Shown here: one piece after another, positions 18,180 to 26,575 of the stretch | Layout of the letters: each line of letters begins with the position of its first letter | Numbering within the stretch: position 1 is the first letter of the stretch | Assembly (NCBI GenBank): GCA_020635085.1 | Contig: JACKAL010000005.1 | Location: 62,001 to 126,000, forward strand | Direction of reading: 5' to 3' | Length of the DNA: 64,000 nucleotides | From: Pseudobdellovibrionaceae bacterium | GTDB taxonomy: Bacteria > Bdellovibrionota > Bdellovibrionia > Bdellovibrionales > JAGQZY01 | Notes under the pieces: model-generated | What the model saw: only the letters and a program-made list of their open reading frames with translations | The model's database searches: none | Told to the model about the DNA's origin: nothing | Made by a program: the position numbers and the translations under genes

Positions 18180-18776
18180 ATGATTTTAGAAGTCTTAAAA
18201 TACCCAGACCCTCGTTTGCGCCGCAAAGCTATGCCTGTAGAATCTGTTACAGAAGAGCTAAGGGCCCTAGCACAAGATATGCTAGAAACCATGTATGCTG
18301 AGCGTGGGATTGGGCTTGCCTCCATTCAGGTCGGCGTAGAAAAACAATTGTTGGTTATTGATATTCGTCCCATGGCGGAAGGGGATCGCTACGATCTGAG
18401 CAATATGACCGAACTCGAAAAACAAGTGACGATGCCGCTGGTAATTTTCAACCCCAAGATCACAAAAAAAGAGGGTAAAACCACTTACGAAGAAGGTTGT
18501 CTCAGCTTACCTGGGTACTACGAAACGGTACAACGCTTCGATACCATTGAGGTGGAGGGCTTGGATCTTGATAATCAGCTAATGTCACTTAAGTTAGATG
18601 GTCTTCTTGCTATTTGCATGCAGCATGAGATGGATCACTTGGATGGGAAAGTATTTTTAGATCGCTTAAGTCCCATCAAATCTGCACGCCTGAAATCAAA
18701 AATTAAAAAATTTGGATATCCCAAAAAAGATGAGGATAACCAAGACGAAGATAGCTCTGTAACAAATGAAATATAA
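18180..18776 (+). CDS. def: Peptide deformylase
   Basis: A 198-residue metalloenzyme that removes the formyl group from nascent N-termini. All three motifs are present: GIGLASIQVG (43-52; usually GxGLAAxQ), EEGCLSLP with metal ligand C107, and QHEMDHLDG with H149, E150 and H153. A Lys/Asp/Glu-rich tail of about 30 residues follows the catalytic core. It overlaps fmt by 11 bases, the classical def-fmt arrangement. Confidence 0.97.
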   Translation: MILEVLKYPDPRLRRKAMPVESVTEELRALAQDMLETMYAERGIGLASIQVGVEKQLLVIDIRPMAEGDRYDLSNMTELEKQVTMPLVIFNPKITKKEGKTTYEEGCLSLPGYYETVQRFDTIEVEGLDLDNQLMSLKLDGLLAICMQHEMDHLDGKVFLDRLSPIKSARLKSKIKKFGYPKKDEDNQDEDSSVTNEI

Positions 18777-19698
18777 AGTTTTGTTTTGTGGCACTCCAGA
18801 GTTTGCTCGCATTCAGTTGTCTGCACTTTTATCTGATGCCGATTATGATGTGACAATGGTCGTTTCCCAGCCTGATCGACCCAGTGGGCGAGGACATAAG
18901 ATGACACCCTCCCCAGTAAAAGTATTGGCCCAAGAGCACAGCATACCCGTCCTCACACCAGAAAAGGCCAGTGATTCCTCGTTTATTACCGAAATTTCTC
19001 AACACACGTTTGATATATGTGTGGTGGTGGCCTATGGCCAGATTTTACGCCGTTCATTTTTAGAACTATTTCCTAAAAAATGCGTGAATGTGCATGCCAG
19101 TCTTTTACCGCGCTGGCGAGGAGCGGCGCCTATACAGAGAGCACTCATGGCGGGAGACAGAGAAAGCGGCGTTTGCTTACAGCTTGTAGTGCCTAAATTA
19201 GATGCGGGGGATATTATCGGCGAGAAAAGGTTAGTGCTTTCCCAGTCGATGAATGCGCTAGAGTTACACAACGAGCTCGCAACTCTTTCCGTAGAATTAT
19301 TAAATAAAGATCTTAAGCAGTATTTAAAGGGTAAAATCACTCCTCGCGTGCAAGATGAACACTTGGTTACCTATGCTCATAAAATTGAAAAAGATGAGGG
19401 CCACATCGATTGGACTCAACCCAGCCAAGAGATTCATAACAAAGTGCGTGGTTTATTTATGGGGCCCCAAGCCAATACGCCTTTTCAGGGCAAGCGGCTC
19501 AAGATACTTAAAACCGAAATTGTCGAAAAAAGCGGCTCTCCAGGCTCTGTGTTACATGCCGAAAATGGAGAATTGATCATTGCCTGCGGGCAAGGTAGTT
19601 TACGCCTACTCATTGTTCAGCCAGAGTCAAAAAAACCGATGGCGATCAGTGAATTTTTAAAGGGTTATAAAATCGACACGGGCGATTTTATCGTGTAA
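18766..19698 (+). CDS. fmt: Methionyl-tRNA formyltransferase
   Basis: A 310-residue enzyme that formylates initiator Met-tRNA using 10-formyltetrahydrofolate. The N-terminal Rossmann part begins FCGTPEFA. The catalytic segment is VNVHASLLPRWRGAAPIQRA with the Asn-His pair, followed by DAGDI; the C-terminal OB-like domain binds tRNA. The ATG lies within the end of def, which supplies the ribosome-loading context. Length normal. Confidence 0.97.
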   Translation: MKYKVLFCGTPEFARIQLSALLSDADYDVTMVVSQPDRPSGRGHKMTPSPVKVLAQEHSIPVLTPEKASDSSFITEISQHTFDICVVVAYGQILRRSFLELFPKKCVNVHASLLPRWRGAAPIQRALMAGDRESGVCLQLVVPKLDAGDIIGEKRLVLSQSMNALELHNELATLSVELLNKDLKQYLKGKITPRVQDEHLVTYAHKIEKDEGHIDWTQPSQEIHNKVRGLFMGPQANTPFQGKRLKILKTEIVEKSGSPGSVLHAENGELIIACGQGSLRLLIVQPESKKPMAISEFLKGYKIDTGDFIV

Positions 19699-19752
19699 TC
19701 CATTTTAAAAGCGATTTGAGTTTTTATTGGATTCGTATTCGGGAGGGAGTCT

Positions 19753-20403
19753 GTGCTACTACGTAAGCTTGTGGCGCCAAGCATTTTATCTGCTGACTTT
19801 GCCAACTTAGAACGTGAAATCCGCGATGTCACCGAAGCGGGGGCGGATTGGGTGCATGTGGATGTTATGGATGGACATTTCGTTCCCAATCTCACCATCG
19901 GCGCTCCGGTGGTAAAATCCCTTCGTAAAATGAAAGATCTGTATCTCGATTGTCACCTGATGATCGAAGAGCCCGAAAAATATGTGGATGATTTCTTAAA
20001 AGCGGGTGCGAACAATATCACTCTGCATGTAGAGTCTAAAGGAGATATCTTAGGGTTGGTGCGTGAAATTCAAAAAGCCGGTTGTCATGCGGGTATTACA
20101 TTACGACCGCGGTCGCCCATCGAAACCATTTTTCCCTACATACCGATTGTCGATCTTGTGCTTATTATGACCGTCGAACCTGGTTTTAGCGGTCAGTCCT
20201 TTATGGAAGATCAGGTACCAAAGCTTGCAACCGTACGCGATATGATTGAGCGCAATCGCTACAAAGCACTGATTCAAGTAGATGGGGGGGTGAACGAAGT
20301 GAGTCGCCCGAAACTTGAGGATGCGGATGTTTTTGTGGCGGGAAATTTTATTTTTAAAAATAATTACAAACAGGCCATTGCCGCGTTGAAGGGGGAATCA
20401 TGA
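19753..20403 (+). CDS. rpe: Ribulose-phosphate 3-epimerase
   Basis: A 216-residue TIM-barrel enzyme interconverting ribulose 5-phosphate and xylulose 5-phosphate (pentose phosphate pathway). Motifs: APSILSADFANL, HVDVMDGHFVPNLTIG, DCHLMIEEPEKY, MTVEPGFSGQSF and QVDGGV near the C-terminus. Start is GTG preceded by GGAGGGAG. The stop overlaps the hutH start by four bases (ATGA), which couples this sugar gene to histidine catabolism. Confidence 0.97.
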   Translation: MLLRKLVAPSILSADFANLEREIRDVTEAGADWVHVDVMDGHFVPNLTIGAPVVKSLRKMKDLYLDCHLMIEEPEKYVDDFLKAGANNITLHVESKGDILGLVREIQKAGCHAGITLRPRSPIETIFPYIPIVDLVLIMTVEPGFSGQSFMEDQVPKLATVRDMIERNRYKALIQVDGGVNEVSRPKLEDADVFVAGNFIFKNNYKQAIAALKGES

Positions 20404-21926
20404 AACTCAATGGAGAGAGCTTAACTCTTGGCGATGTGGTGAAAATTTCCCGCGGGGAAGTAAAAGTGGAACTGGATGATTCTTCACGTAGCGCAATGCA
20501 CGCCTCACGCGAATATATTATGGGACGGGTGAATCAAGGGGAAGTGATTTACGGTGTGAACACCGGTTTTGGTGCTTTTAGTAGTGTGTCGATTTCGCAA
20601 GAGCAAATTGTACAGTTGCAGAAAAATTTGATTCGTTCCCATTCCATGGGTGTGGGGGAGCCTTTTACCAAAAATGAAACGCGAGCGATTATGGCTTTAC
20701 GAGCCAATGCTTTGGCGCGCGGGCACAGCGGCATTCGCACAGTGGTGGTGGAAAAGATTTTAGAATTTTTAAATCACGATATCATTCCAGTTATCCCGCA
20801 GCAGGGAAGTGTGGGAGCGAGTGGAGATTTAGCGCCACTGTCACACTTAGCCTTAGCCATTATTGGCGAAGGGGAAGTCTGGAGCGATGATGGTAAACCT
20901 GTTCCGGTCGCCAAAGTTTTAAAAGAAAAAAACAAAGAGCCATTAACTCTTGAGGCCAAAGAAGGGCTTTCGATGATCAATGGCTGTCAGGTGATGACAG
21001 CCGTAGGCCTTTTACATTTAAACCGTGCACGTGAGCTCGCATGGCTTTCGGATTTGGCAGGGGCGATGTCCCTTGAGGGTTTGCAAGGAAGTCGTAAAGC
21101 CTTTGATCCGTTGATCTCGGCAACTCGCCCCCATCCGGGAGAGGCGAAAACGGCGCGCAATATTTTAAAATTTTTAGGAGAAACATCGACCATTGCCGAA
21201 AGTCATAAAAACTGTGGCAAGGTGCAAGACGCCTACTCTTTGCGTTGTATGCCAGCGGTTCATGGCGCGGTGAAAGATGCATTAAGAAGTGCGATTCAAA
21301 CTTTGGAGATCGAGGCTAATTCCAGTACCGATAATCCTCTAGTTTTTTGTGAAAATCAAAAAATTCTATCCTGTGGGAATTTCCACGGTGAGCCAGTGGC
21401 TTTTGCTCTCGATTTTGTTGCGATTGCGGTGAGTGCGATGGCGGCGATCTCTGAGTGCCGCATCGAAAAATTAATTAATCCTGCGATGAGCGGATTACCA
21501 GCATTCTTAGCTCCGAATGGGGGACTCAATAGCGGGCACATGATTGTGCAAGTGGCGGCAGCAGCTCTAGTGAGCGAAAATAAAATTCTTGCTCACCCGG
21601 CATCGGTAGATAGTATTCCAACCTCTGCGGATAAAGAAGACCATGTGAGTATGGGTACTATTGCTGCACGCAAGTTTGGAAAAATCGTCGACAATGCCGA
21701 AAATGTCGTAGCCATGGAAATTTTAAGTGCCACCCAAGCGCTTGATATGCTTGCACCATTAAAGCCGGCAGGTGCGGTAAGCGAAATTCACCAAAAAGTG
21801 CGCACGGTGGTGCCGTTTGCCAAAGAAGATCGCGTGTTTGCTAAAGACGTGGAAAAAATACGCGAACTCATTCGTAATGGATCATTGGTAGATATTTTAA
21901 AAAGTAAGGGAGAATTGGAATGGTAA
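20400..21926 (+). CDS. hutH: Histidine ammonia-lyase
   Basis: A 508-residue enzyme deaminating L-histidine to urocanate, the first step of the Hut pathway. The self-processing prosthetic group forms from A140-S141-G142 in GSVGASGDLAPLSHL. The catalytic Tyr lies in YGVNTGFG (residue 51), and SSTDNPL and SADKEDHVSMG are also present. Length is as in the family. It is coupled to rpe upstream and overlaps hutU downstream by seven bases. Confidence 0.97.
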   Translation: MKLNGESLTLGDVVKISRGEVKVELDDSSRSAMHASREYIMGRVNQGEVIYGVNTGFGAFSSVSISQEQIVQLQKNLIRSHSMGVGEPFTKNETRAIMALRANALARGHSGIRTVVVEKILEFLNHDIIPVIPQQGSVGASGDLAPLSHLALAIIGEGEVWSDDGKPVPVAKVLKEKNKEPLTLEAKEGLSMINGCQVMTAVGLLHLNRARELAWLSDLAGAMSLEGLQGSRKAFDPLISATRPHPGEAKTARNILKFLGETSTIAESHKNCGKVQDAYSLRCMPAVHGAVKDALRSAIQTLEIEANSSTDNPLVFCENQKILSCGNFHGEPVAFALDFVAIAVSAMAAISECRIEKLINPAMSGLPAFLAPNGGLNSGHMIVQVAAAALVSENKILAHPASVDSIPTSADKEDHVSMGTIAARKFGKIVDNAENVVAMEILSATQALDMLAPLKPAGAVSEIHQKVRTVVPFAKEDRVFAKDVEKIRELIRNGSLVDILKSKGELEW

Positions 21927-23560
21927 GAACAATCATCGCCCCCACAGGAACAAAGTTAACATGTAAAGGTTGGCAGCAGGAAGCGGCTTATCGAATGATT
22001 CAAAACAACTTAGATCCCAATGTTGCGGAAAAACCGGAAGAGTTAATTGTTTACGGTGGCATTGGTAAAGCTGCGCGTAACTGGGAATCGTTTGATAAAA
22101 TACTTTCCGCACTTAAAACATTAGAGAATGACGAAACACTTCTTGTGCAGTCGGGAAAACCGATTGGCATTATCAAAACCCACCAAGATGCACCGCGAGT
22201 TTTGCTCGCCAACTCCAACCTTGTGCCCAAGTGGGCGACGTGGGAGCATTTTCATGAGCTCGATAAAAAAGGGCTTATGATGTATGGGCAGATGACGGCA
22301 GGCTCATGGATTTACATTGGCTCACAAGGGATTGTGCAAGGAACTTACGAAACCTTTGCCGAGCTCGGGCGCCAGCATTTTGCTGGCTCACTTAAGGGAA
22401 AAATTATTTTAACTGCAGGTCTCGGTGGTATGGGTGGAGCGCAACCTCTCGCTGGTGTTTTCGCCGGTGGGTGTATGCTGGCTGTGGAGGTAGACCCCAC
22501 GCGCTTACAAAAACGTTTGGATACAAAATATCTCGATGAAAAAGCCACAACATTAGATGAAGCGTGGAAGAAAATAAAAAACTACGCCGAAAAGGGCGAG
22601 GCTAAATCCATTGGTCTTGTGGGCAATATGGCCGAAGTGATTCACGAGATGATTCAAAAAAATTATATTCCCGATGTATTAACCGATCAAACATCGGCCC
22701 ATGACCCATTAAACGGCTACATCCCAGAAGGGTATTCTTTAGAGGCGGCGGAGAACCTACGCAAAAGCAACCCCAAATTGTATGTGGAAAAATCCATTGC
22801 CAGCATGACCAAACACGTGCGGGGTATGGTGGAGATGATGGATAAAGGAGCAATTACTTTTGATTACGGAAATAACATTCGTGCACAAGCCCTAGAGGGC
22901 GGATTTAAAGATGCCTTTCGTTTTCCTGGATTTGTCCCGGCCTATGTGCGGCCACTCTTTTGTAAAGGCAGTGGGCCGTTTCGCTTCGTGGCCTTATCGG
23001 GAAATCAAGAGGATATTTTTGTCGCGGATCAGGCGTTAAAAGAATTATTCCCTCACAAACCCCATCTGCTTCGTTGGCTGGATATGGCGCGCGAGCGTAT
23101 TGCGTTTCAGGGATTACCAGCACGAATTTGTTGGTTGGAATATGGTGAGCGTGCATTAGCAGGAAAAAAATTGAATCAATTGGTGCGCGAAGGAAAAATT
23201 TCTGCACCCATTGTCATTGGCCGCGACCATTTAGACTGTGGCTCGGTGGCATCTCCCAATCGGGAGACAGAAGCCATGAAAGATGGTTCTGATGCGGTGG
23301 CGGATTGGCCGATCTTAAATGCGCTAGTGAACACCGCTTGTGGTGCCACATGGGTGAGTTTTCATCATGGTGGTGGGGTGGGGATGGGCTACAGTTTACA
23401 TGCGGGGCAAGTGATTGTGGCCGATGGAACTCTCGAAGCTGAAGCACGATTAGAGCGCGTTTTAACCGCTGATCCAGCGATGGGTATTTTCCGTCACGTG
23501 GATGCCGGCTATGAGGATGCTATTGCAACTGCTAAAGAGCGCCATGTGCATACGCTATAG
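21920..23560 (+). CDS. hutU: Urocanate hydratase
   Basis: A 546-residue NAD-dependent enzyme converting urocanate to imidazolonepropionate, second Hut step. Visible are GGIGKAARNW, MYGQMTAGSWIYIGSQGI, the dinucleotide loop TAGLGGMGGAQPLA, DQTSAHDPLNGY, FDYGNNIRAQA and the catalytic Cys region IVIGRDHLDCGSVASP. It is the last gene of the rpe-hutH-hutU row. No hutI, hutG or hutC follows, so the later steps must be encoded elsewhere or be missing. Confidence 0.97.
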   Translation: MVRTIIAPTGTKLTCKGWQQEAAYRMIQNNLDPNVAEKPEELIVYGGIGKAARNWESFDKILSALKTLENDETLLVQSGKPIGIIKTHQDAPRVLLANSNLVPKWATWEHFHELDKKGLMMYGQMTAGSWIYIGSQGIVQGTYETFAELGRQHFAGSLKGKIILTAGLGGMGGAQPLAGVFAGGCMLAVEVDPTRLQKRLDTKYLDEKATTLDEAWKKIKNYAEKGEAKSIGLVGNMAEVIHEMIQKNYIPDVLTDQTSAHDPLNGYIPEGYSLEAAENLRKSNPKLYVEKSIASMTKHVRGMVEMMDKGAITFDYGNNIRAQALEGGFKDAFRFPGFVPAYVRPLFCKGSGPFRFVALSGNQEDIFVADQALKELFPHKPHLLRWLDMARERIAFQGLPARICWLEYGERALAGKKLNQLVREGKISAPIVIGRDHLDCGSVASPNRETEAMKDGSDAVADWPILNALVNTACGATWVSFHHGGGVGMGYSLHAGQVIVADGTLEAEARLERVLTADPAMGIFRHVDAGYEDAIATAKERHVHTL

Positions 23561-23846
23561 GGTATTACCGACCCTGAGACGTAAGCCGCCAATACAGGCT
23601 GCCATTGAAACTCAGCGCGCTGTAAATTACTTTAAATCTGTCGATTATGGGCAAGTATTTTCCGTAAAGTGACAGTTTTTGTAGAGTAAGAAGTGATGAA
23701 TAAATTATAAAATGTTATTTATTGTGTAAACATCTGTTTTTAAATAATTATTTTAATTTCATAGCAAATCCGCTTTGTTTTAATTTGGAATACATTCTGC
23801 ACTCATGTTTCATGTAGGGCGTTCGTTAGGACGTGTGGAAAGGAAT
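23561..23846. other. Intergenic region after hutU
   Basis: About 286 bases, increasingly AT-rich toward the secreted-protein gene whose promoter it should contain. I see no convincing terminator, RNA gene or repeat; a short CGACC-type and GCGCGC-containing stretch near hutU shows no strong stem. Confidence 0.4.
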
Positions 23847-25031
23847 ATGAAACTTACTAAACAGATTACACCATTTCTATTTTTTACTGTGCTATCTGTA
23901 TTTGCAACACAGGCATTGGCCGGATCAGCTGATTCGCGCGCCGTCTACGATCAATTAGTTAAATTTTTCCCAATTATTATTCCTCAGGCATCGCAGGATG
24001 CACAAAAAGATACCATGAAGGAGTTGCTGGATACCAATGCTCCGCAGTTAAATTATCCTCCTTTTCCTCGTACATGGGTAGAAATTGGACTGGTGAAAAC
24101 GCAAGAAACAAAAACAAACTTTGGCTTCAACTTGCGCTCATTATCAAAAGCGTTTCCGCTAGGTGCTGTCGTTGATACATTTGTGCAAGCAGGTGTGAGT
24201 CTTGATTACTCTATTGATTATCGTTACTCCAAAACAACTACATTCATTGCTATGACATCTTCTCGACGATTAAATCCTGGGCAAAAACAAAATAGTGATT
24301 CACCCTTTTCGTACCTGACTTTTGGAGAACCTAAAGGGCAATTGCGTTCAATTATTAATTGGGACGATAAAGTTAAAAAAAATTATTTTAAGGTAGAAAA
24401 CGATTATCCTATGGTCGGTCTTTGTAAGTATGAAATGTCTTTACAGATTGCAAAAACGAAGAAAGGGAAGGTTGAATTTATTATAGGTTCCTATTCTGAT
24501 GATGAGGAAGAGGTCCAGCCAGTTTCATATGCAGTATACTCCAATTTTTTTCAAATTGAATCTAATGTTCCTATTCAAGATTATTTGCGAGTAAAATGCC
24601 AAGATTCTTTTTCGGAAGCTGTACGCTTTCTTGTGGAAACAGACTTTAATAAATTGATTGCGGAATATTTTGCAAATTATCATCCTCTTGATTCGTGTAA
24701 GCTCTCGTCAACTACAGAACCTGCAGGTGATGCAAGTTGCATGGAGTGGTTTAATAGCACCACGCCAAAGGCTTTTCGCTTTGGTACAGTACCGCGTTGT
24801 GTGATTGGAAAGTGGGGAACAACTCAGTGTGTTCTCAAATCTAAAAAGAATGGGGCTTGTCCTTTATACTGGTCGAAAGAGGGGAAGCTGACAGACGTAA
24901 ATCCAGAAAAAAGATTGTACTCAAAAGCTACTGCAGGAGATATAGATTTTGCCTGTGACGAAGGTCTAACATGCAAATCAGATAACTCATGGCTTGATTA
25001 CATTGGCTTAAGAAGTGCGCACTGTAAGTAG
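23847..25031 (+). CDS. Secreted hypothetical protein, Cys-rich C-terminus
   Basis: About 394 residues with a clean signal peptide (LTKQITPFLFFTVLSVFATQALA, cut after ALA). I recognise no family. The middle has a 'SLDYSIDYRYSKTTTFIAM' strand-like run; the last 130 residues hold about ten Cys, suggesting disulfide-bonded structure outside the cytoplasm. Start at the ATG with GGAAAGGAAT upstream; a longer frame starting 14 codons earlier has no better site and would disrupt the signal peptide. It stands alone before the rhomboid gene. Confidence 0.75.
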   Translation: MKLTKQITPFLFFTVLSVFATQALAGSADSRAVYDQLVKFFPIIIPQASQDAQKDTMKELLDTNAPQLNYPPFPRTWVEIGLVKTQETKTNFGFNLRSLSKAFPLGAVVDTFVQAGVSLDYSIDYRYSKTTTFIAMTSSRRLNPGQKQNSDSPFSYLTFGEPKGQLRSIINWDDKVKKNYFKVENDYPMVGLCKYEMSLQIAKTKKGKVEFIIGSYSDDEEEVQPVSYAVYSNFFQIESNVPIQDYLRVKCQDSFSEAVRFLVETDFNKLIAEYFANYHPLDSCKLSSTTEPAGDASCMEWFNSTTPKAFRFGTVPRCVIGKWGTTQCVLKSKKNGACPLYWSKEGKLTDVNPEKRLYSKATAGDIDFACDEGLTCKSDNSWLDYIGLRSAHCK

Positions 25032-25099
25032 GTTAACTTAGATCTAGATCCGTTTCGCGATAATTAAAATTTTCTAAGAAATATCCGATAGATAGGGGA

Positions 25100-26575
25100 A
25101 TGATTTTTATTCCCATAGGTCTACAAGCAAAGATCAAAGATCCCCCCTTTTTGGTGGCGGGTATTATTGTTGTCACGGTTTTTTTATCCATATTAAATTT
25201 TCCGATTTTATCTAAATACGAAAAAGATTTTTATAATCATCCTCAGCGGCAAAAATATTTTTTTCAGTTGCGCTCTCTCTACATCAAAAATTGCGATATC
25301 TTTCAAAAAGAAGACATGTGTGCTGTCCTCAAAGAGTTTCAAAAAAATGACAGCATTAGAAATCCGCTCGTTGCTCATAGTGATCTTCTCAGATATTTTC
25401 AAGCGTTATCAAAACAAAAAACAAAGGATTATCAGAGCATTGTTGGTGTGTGGCAAGATGAATCCTTTGTGCGGAAAGGGCTTTCAGTAAATGATCGTGT
25501 CGATGCTTTAAATGAGTTACGCATTATCAGTGTTAACGATGATGTGCTAATTAAAGAACTACAGGTAAAAGCAGGTGTGTATTCAAAAAAACATCCGTCT
25601 GTTATAGCTTTGATAAAAGCACAGTTTATTCATAGTGACTGGGTTCATCTTATTGGAAACTTAATTTTCTTCTTCTTTTTTGGTGCGTGCTTGGAGCAGG
25701 CGGTGGGTCGAAGCTGGCTTATGGGCATCTACATGATTGGCGGTACAATAGGGTTGTATATCAACCAATTGTTTGCTCCTAATGAGAGTGCGATTATTCT
25801 TGGGGCTTCCGCCAATATTTTTGCCTGTGCGGGTGCTTTTTTAAGACTTTACTGGCAGCAATCGCTTCGCCTGTGGTTTAATTTTTTATTTGTTGTAAAC
25901 AAAACCATTGAACTCCCAACGTGGACCTTTTTTATATTTTTTGTAATAGTACAACAAGTTGAGGGGGTTAGTCGTGGTGCCGCGGGAGTGGCCTATATTG
26001 CGCATATTGTTGGTTTTGCTGTAGGGGCTGTTATGGCTCATATGTGGAGTCAACAGAAAAAATTTAATCCGAATAAGGATATAATTTTTCCATACGAAAA
26101 AACCATGATTGAGGAGATCACCAACACACACCTGGGCTGTGCTAGAAAGATCGATTTAGCCTTGGACGTTATGTACTATCATCCATTAAATAGTGTTGCC
26201 TATCAAAAACTTTTCGATGTGTTAACGAGTTGTGATTGTACAAAACGATGTGTTTTGCAGGAGCAAACAAGGTTTGTCGAAGAGCAAGCATCTTACTTAT
26301 TAAAAGAATATCTTAAGGAAAAGTGTACTGAAGAGGCGGGTAGTTTTTATTTAGAATTAAATAATTTTAAGACTACATCTTTGCTTCTTCTGAAGGAGCT
26401 TACGTCTGAGGATATTATTCGACTCGGAAATAATTTATATACTCGCGGATATAAAAATGAAGTGAAAGAATTATTTAGAATGGTGGCAGAAGAATCCAAT
26501 GCCGAAATAAAAATAGTATTTGATCAGTTCTTGGATTCGTTAGAACGAGAAGAGGTTTTTAAAAATGTCGGATAA
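25100..26575 (+). CDS. Rhomboid-family intramembrane serine protease with long C-terminal domain
   Basis: A 491-residue membrane protein. After TM1 (about 17-38) comes an unusually long ~130-residue soluble insertion. The rhomboid core then shows HSDWVHLIGNLIFFFFFG, the catalytic Ser237 in G-A-S-A-N and His302 in AYIAHIVG. The family motif is normally GxSG; here it is GASAN, a mild variation. The last ~170 residues are a soluble, probably cytoplasmic, helical domain of unknown kind. It overlaps the next gene by 11 bases. The ribosome site AGGGGA abuts the ATG with unusually short spacing, so the start is only fairly sure. Confidence 0.85.
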   Translation: MIFIPIGLQAKIKDPPFLVAGIIVVTVFLSILNFPILSKYEKDFYNHPQRQKYFFQLRSLYIKNCDIFQKEDMCAVLKEFQKNDSIRNPLVAHSDLLRYFQALSKQKTKDYQSIVGVWQDESFVRKGLSVNDRVDALNELRIISVNDDVLIKELQVKAGVYSKKHPSVIALIKAQFIHSDWVHLIGNLIFFFFFGACLEQAVGRSWLMGIYMIGGTIGLYINQLFAPNESAIILGASANIFACAGAFLRLYWQQSLRLWFNFLFVVNKTIELPTWTFFIFFVIVQQVEGVSRGAAGVAYIAHIVGFAVGAVMAHMWSQQKKFNPNKDIIFPYEKTMIEEITNTHLGCARKIDLALDVMYYHPLNSVAYQKLFDVLTSCDCTKRCVLQEQTRFVEEQASYLLKEYLKEKCTEEAGSFYLELNNFKTTSLLLLKELTSEDIIRLGNNLYTRGYKNEVKELFRMVAEESNAEIKIVFDQFLDSLEREEVFKNVG

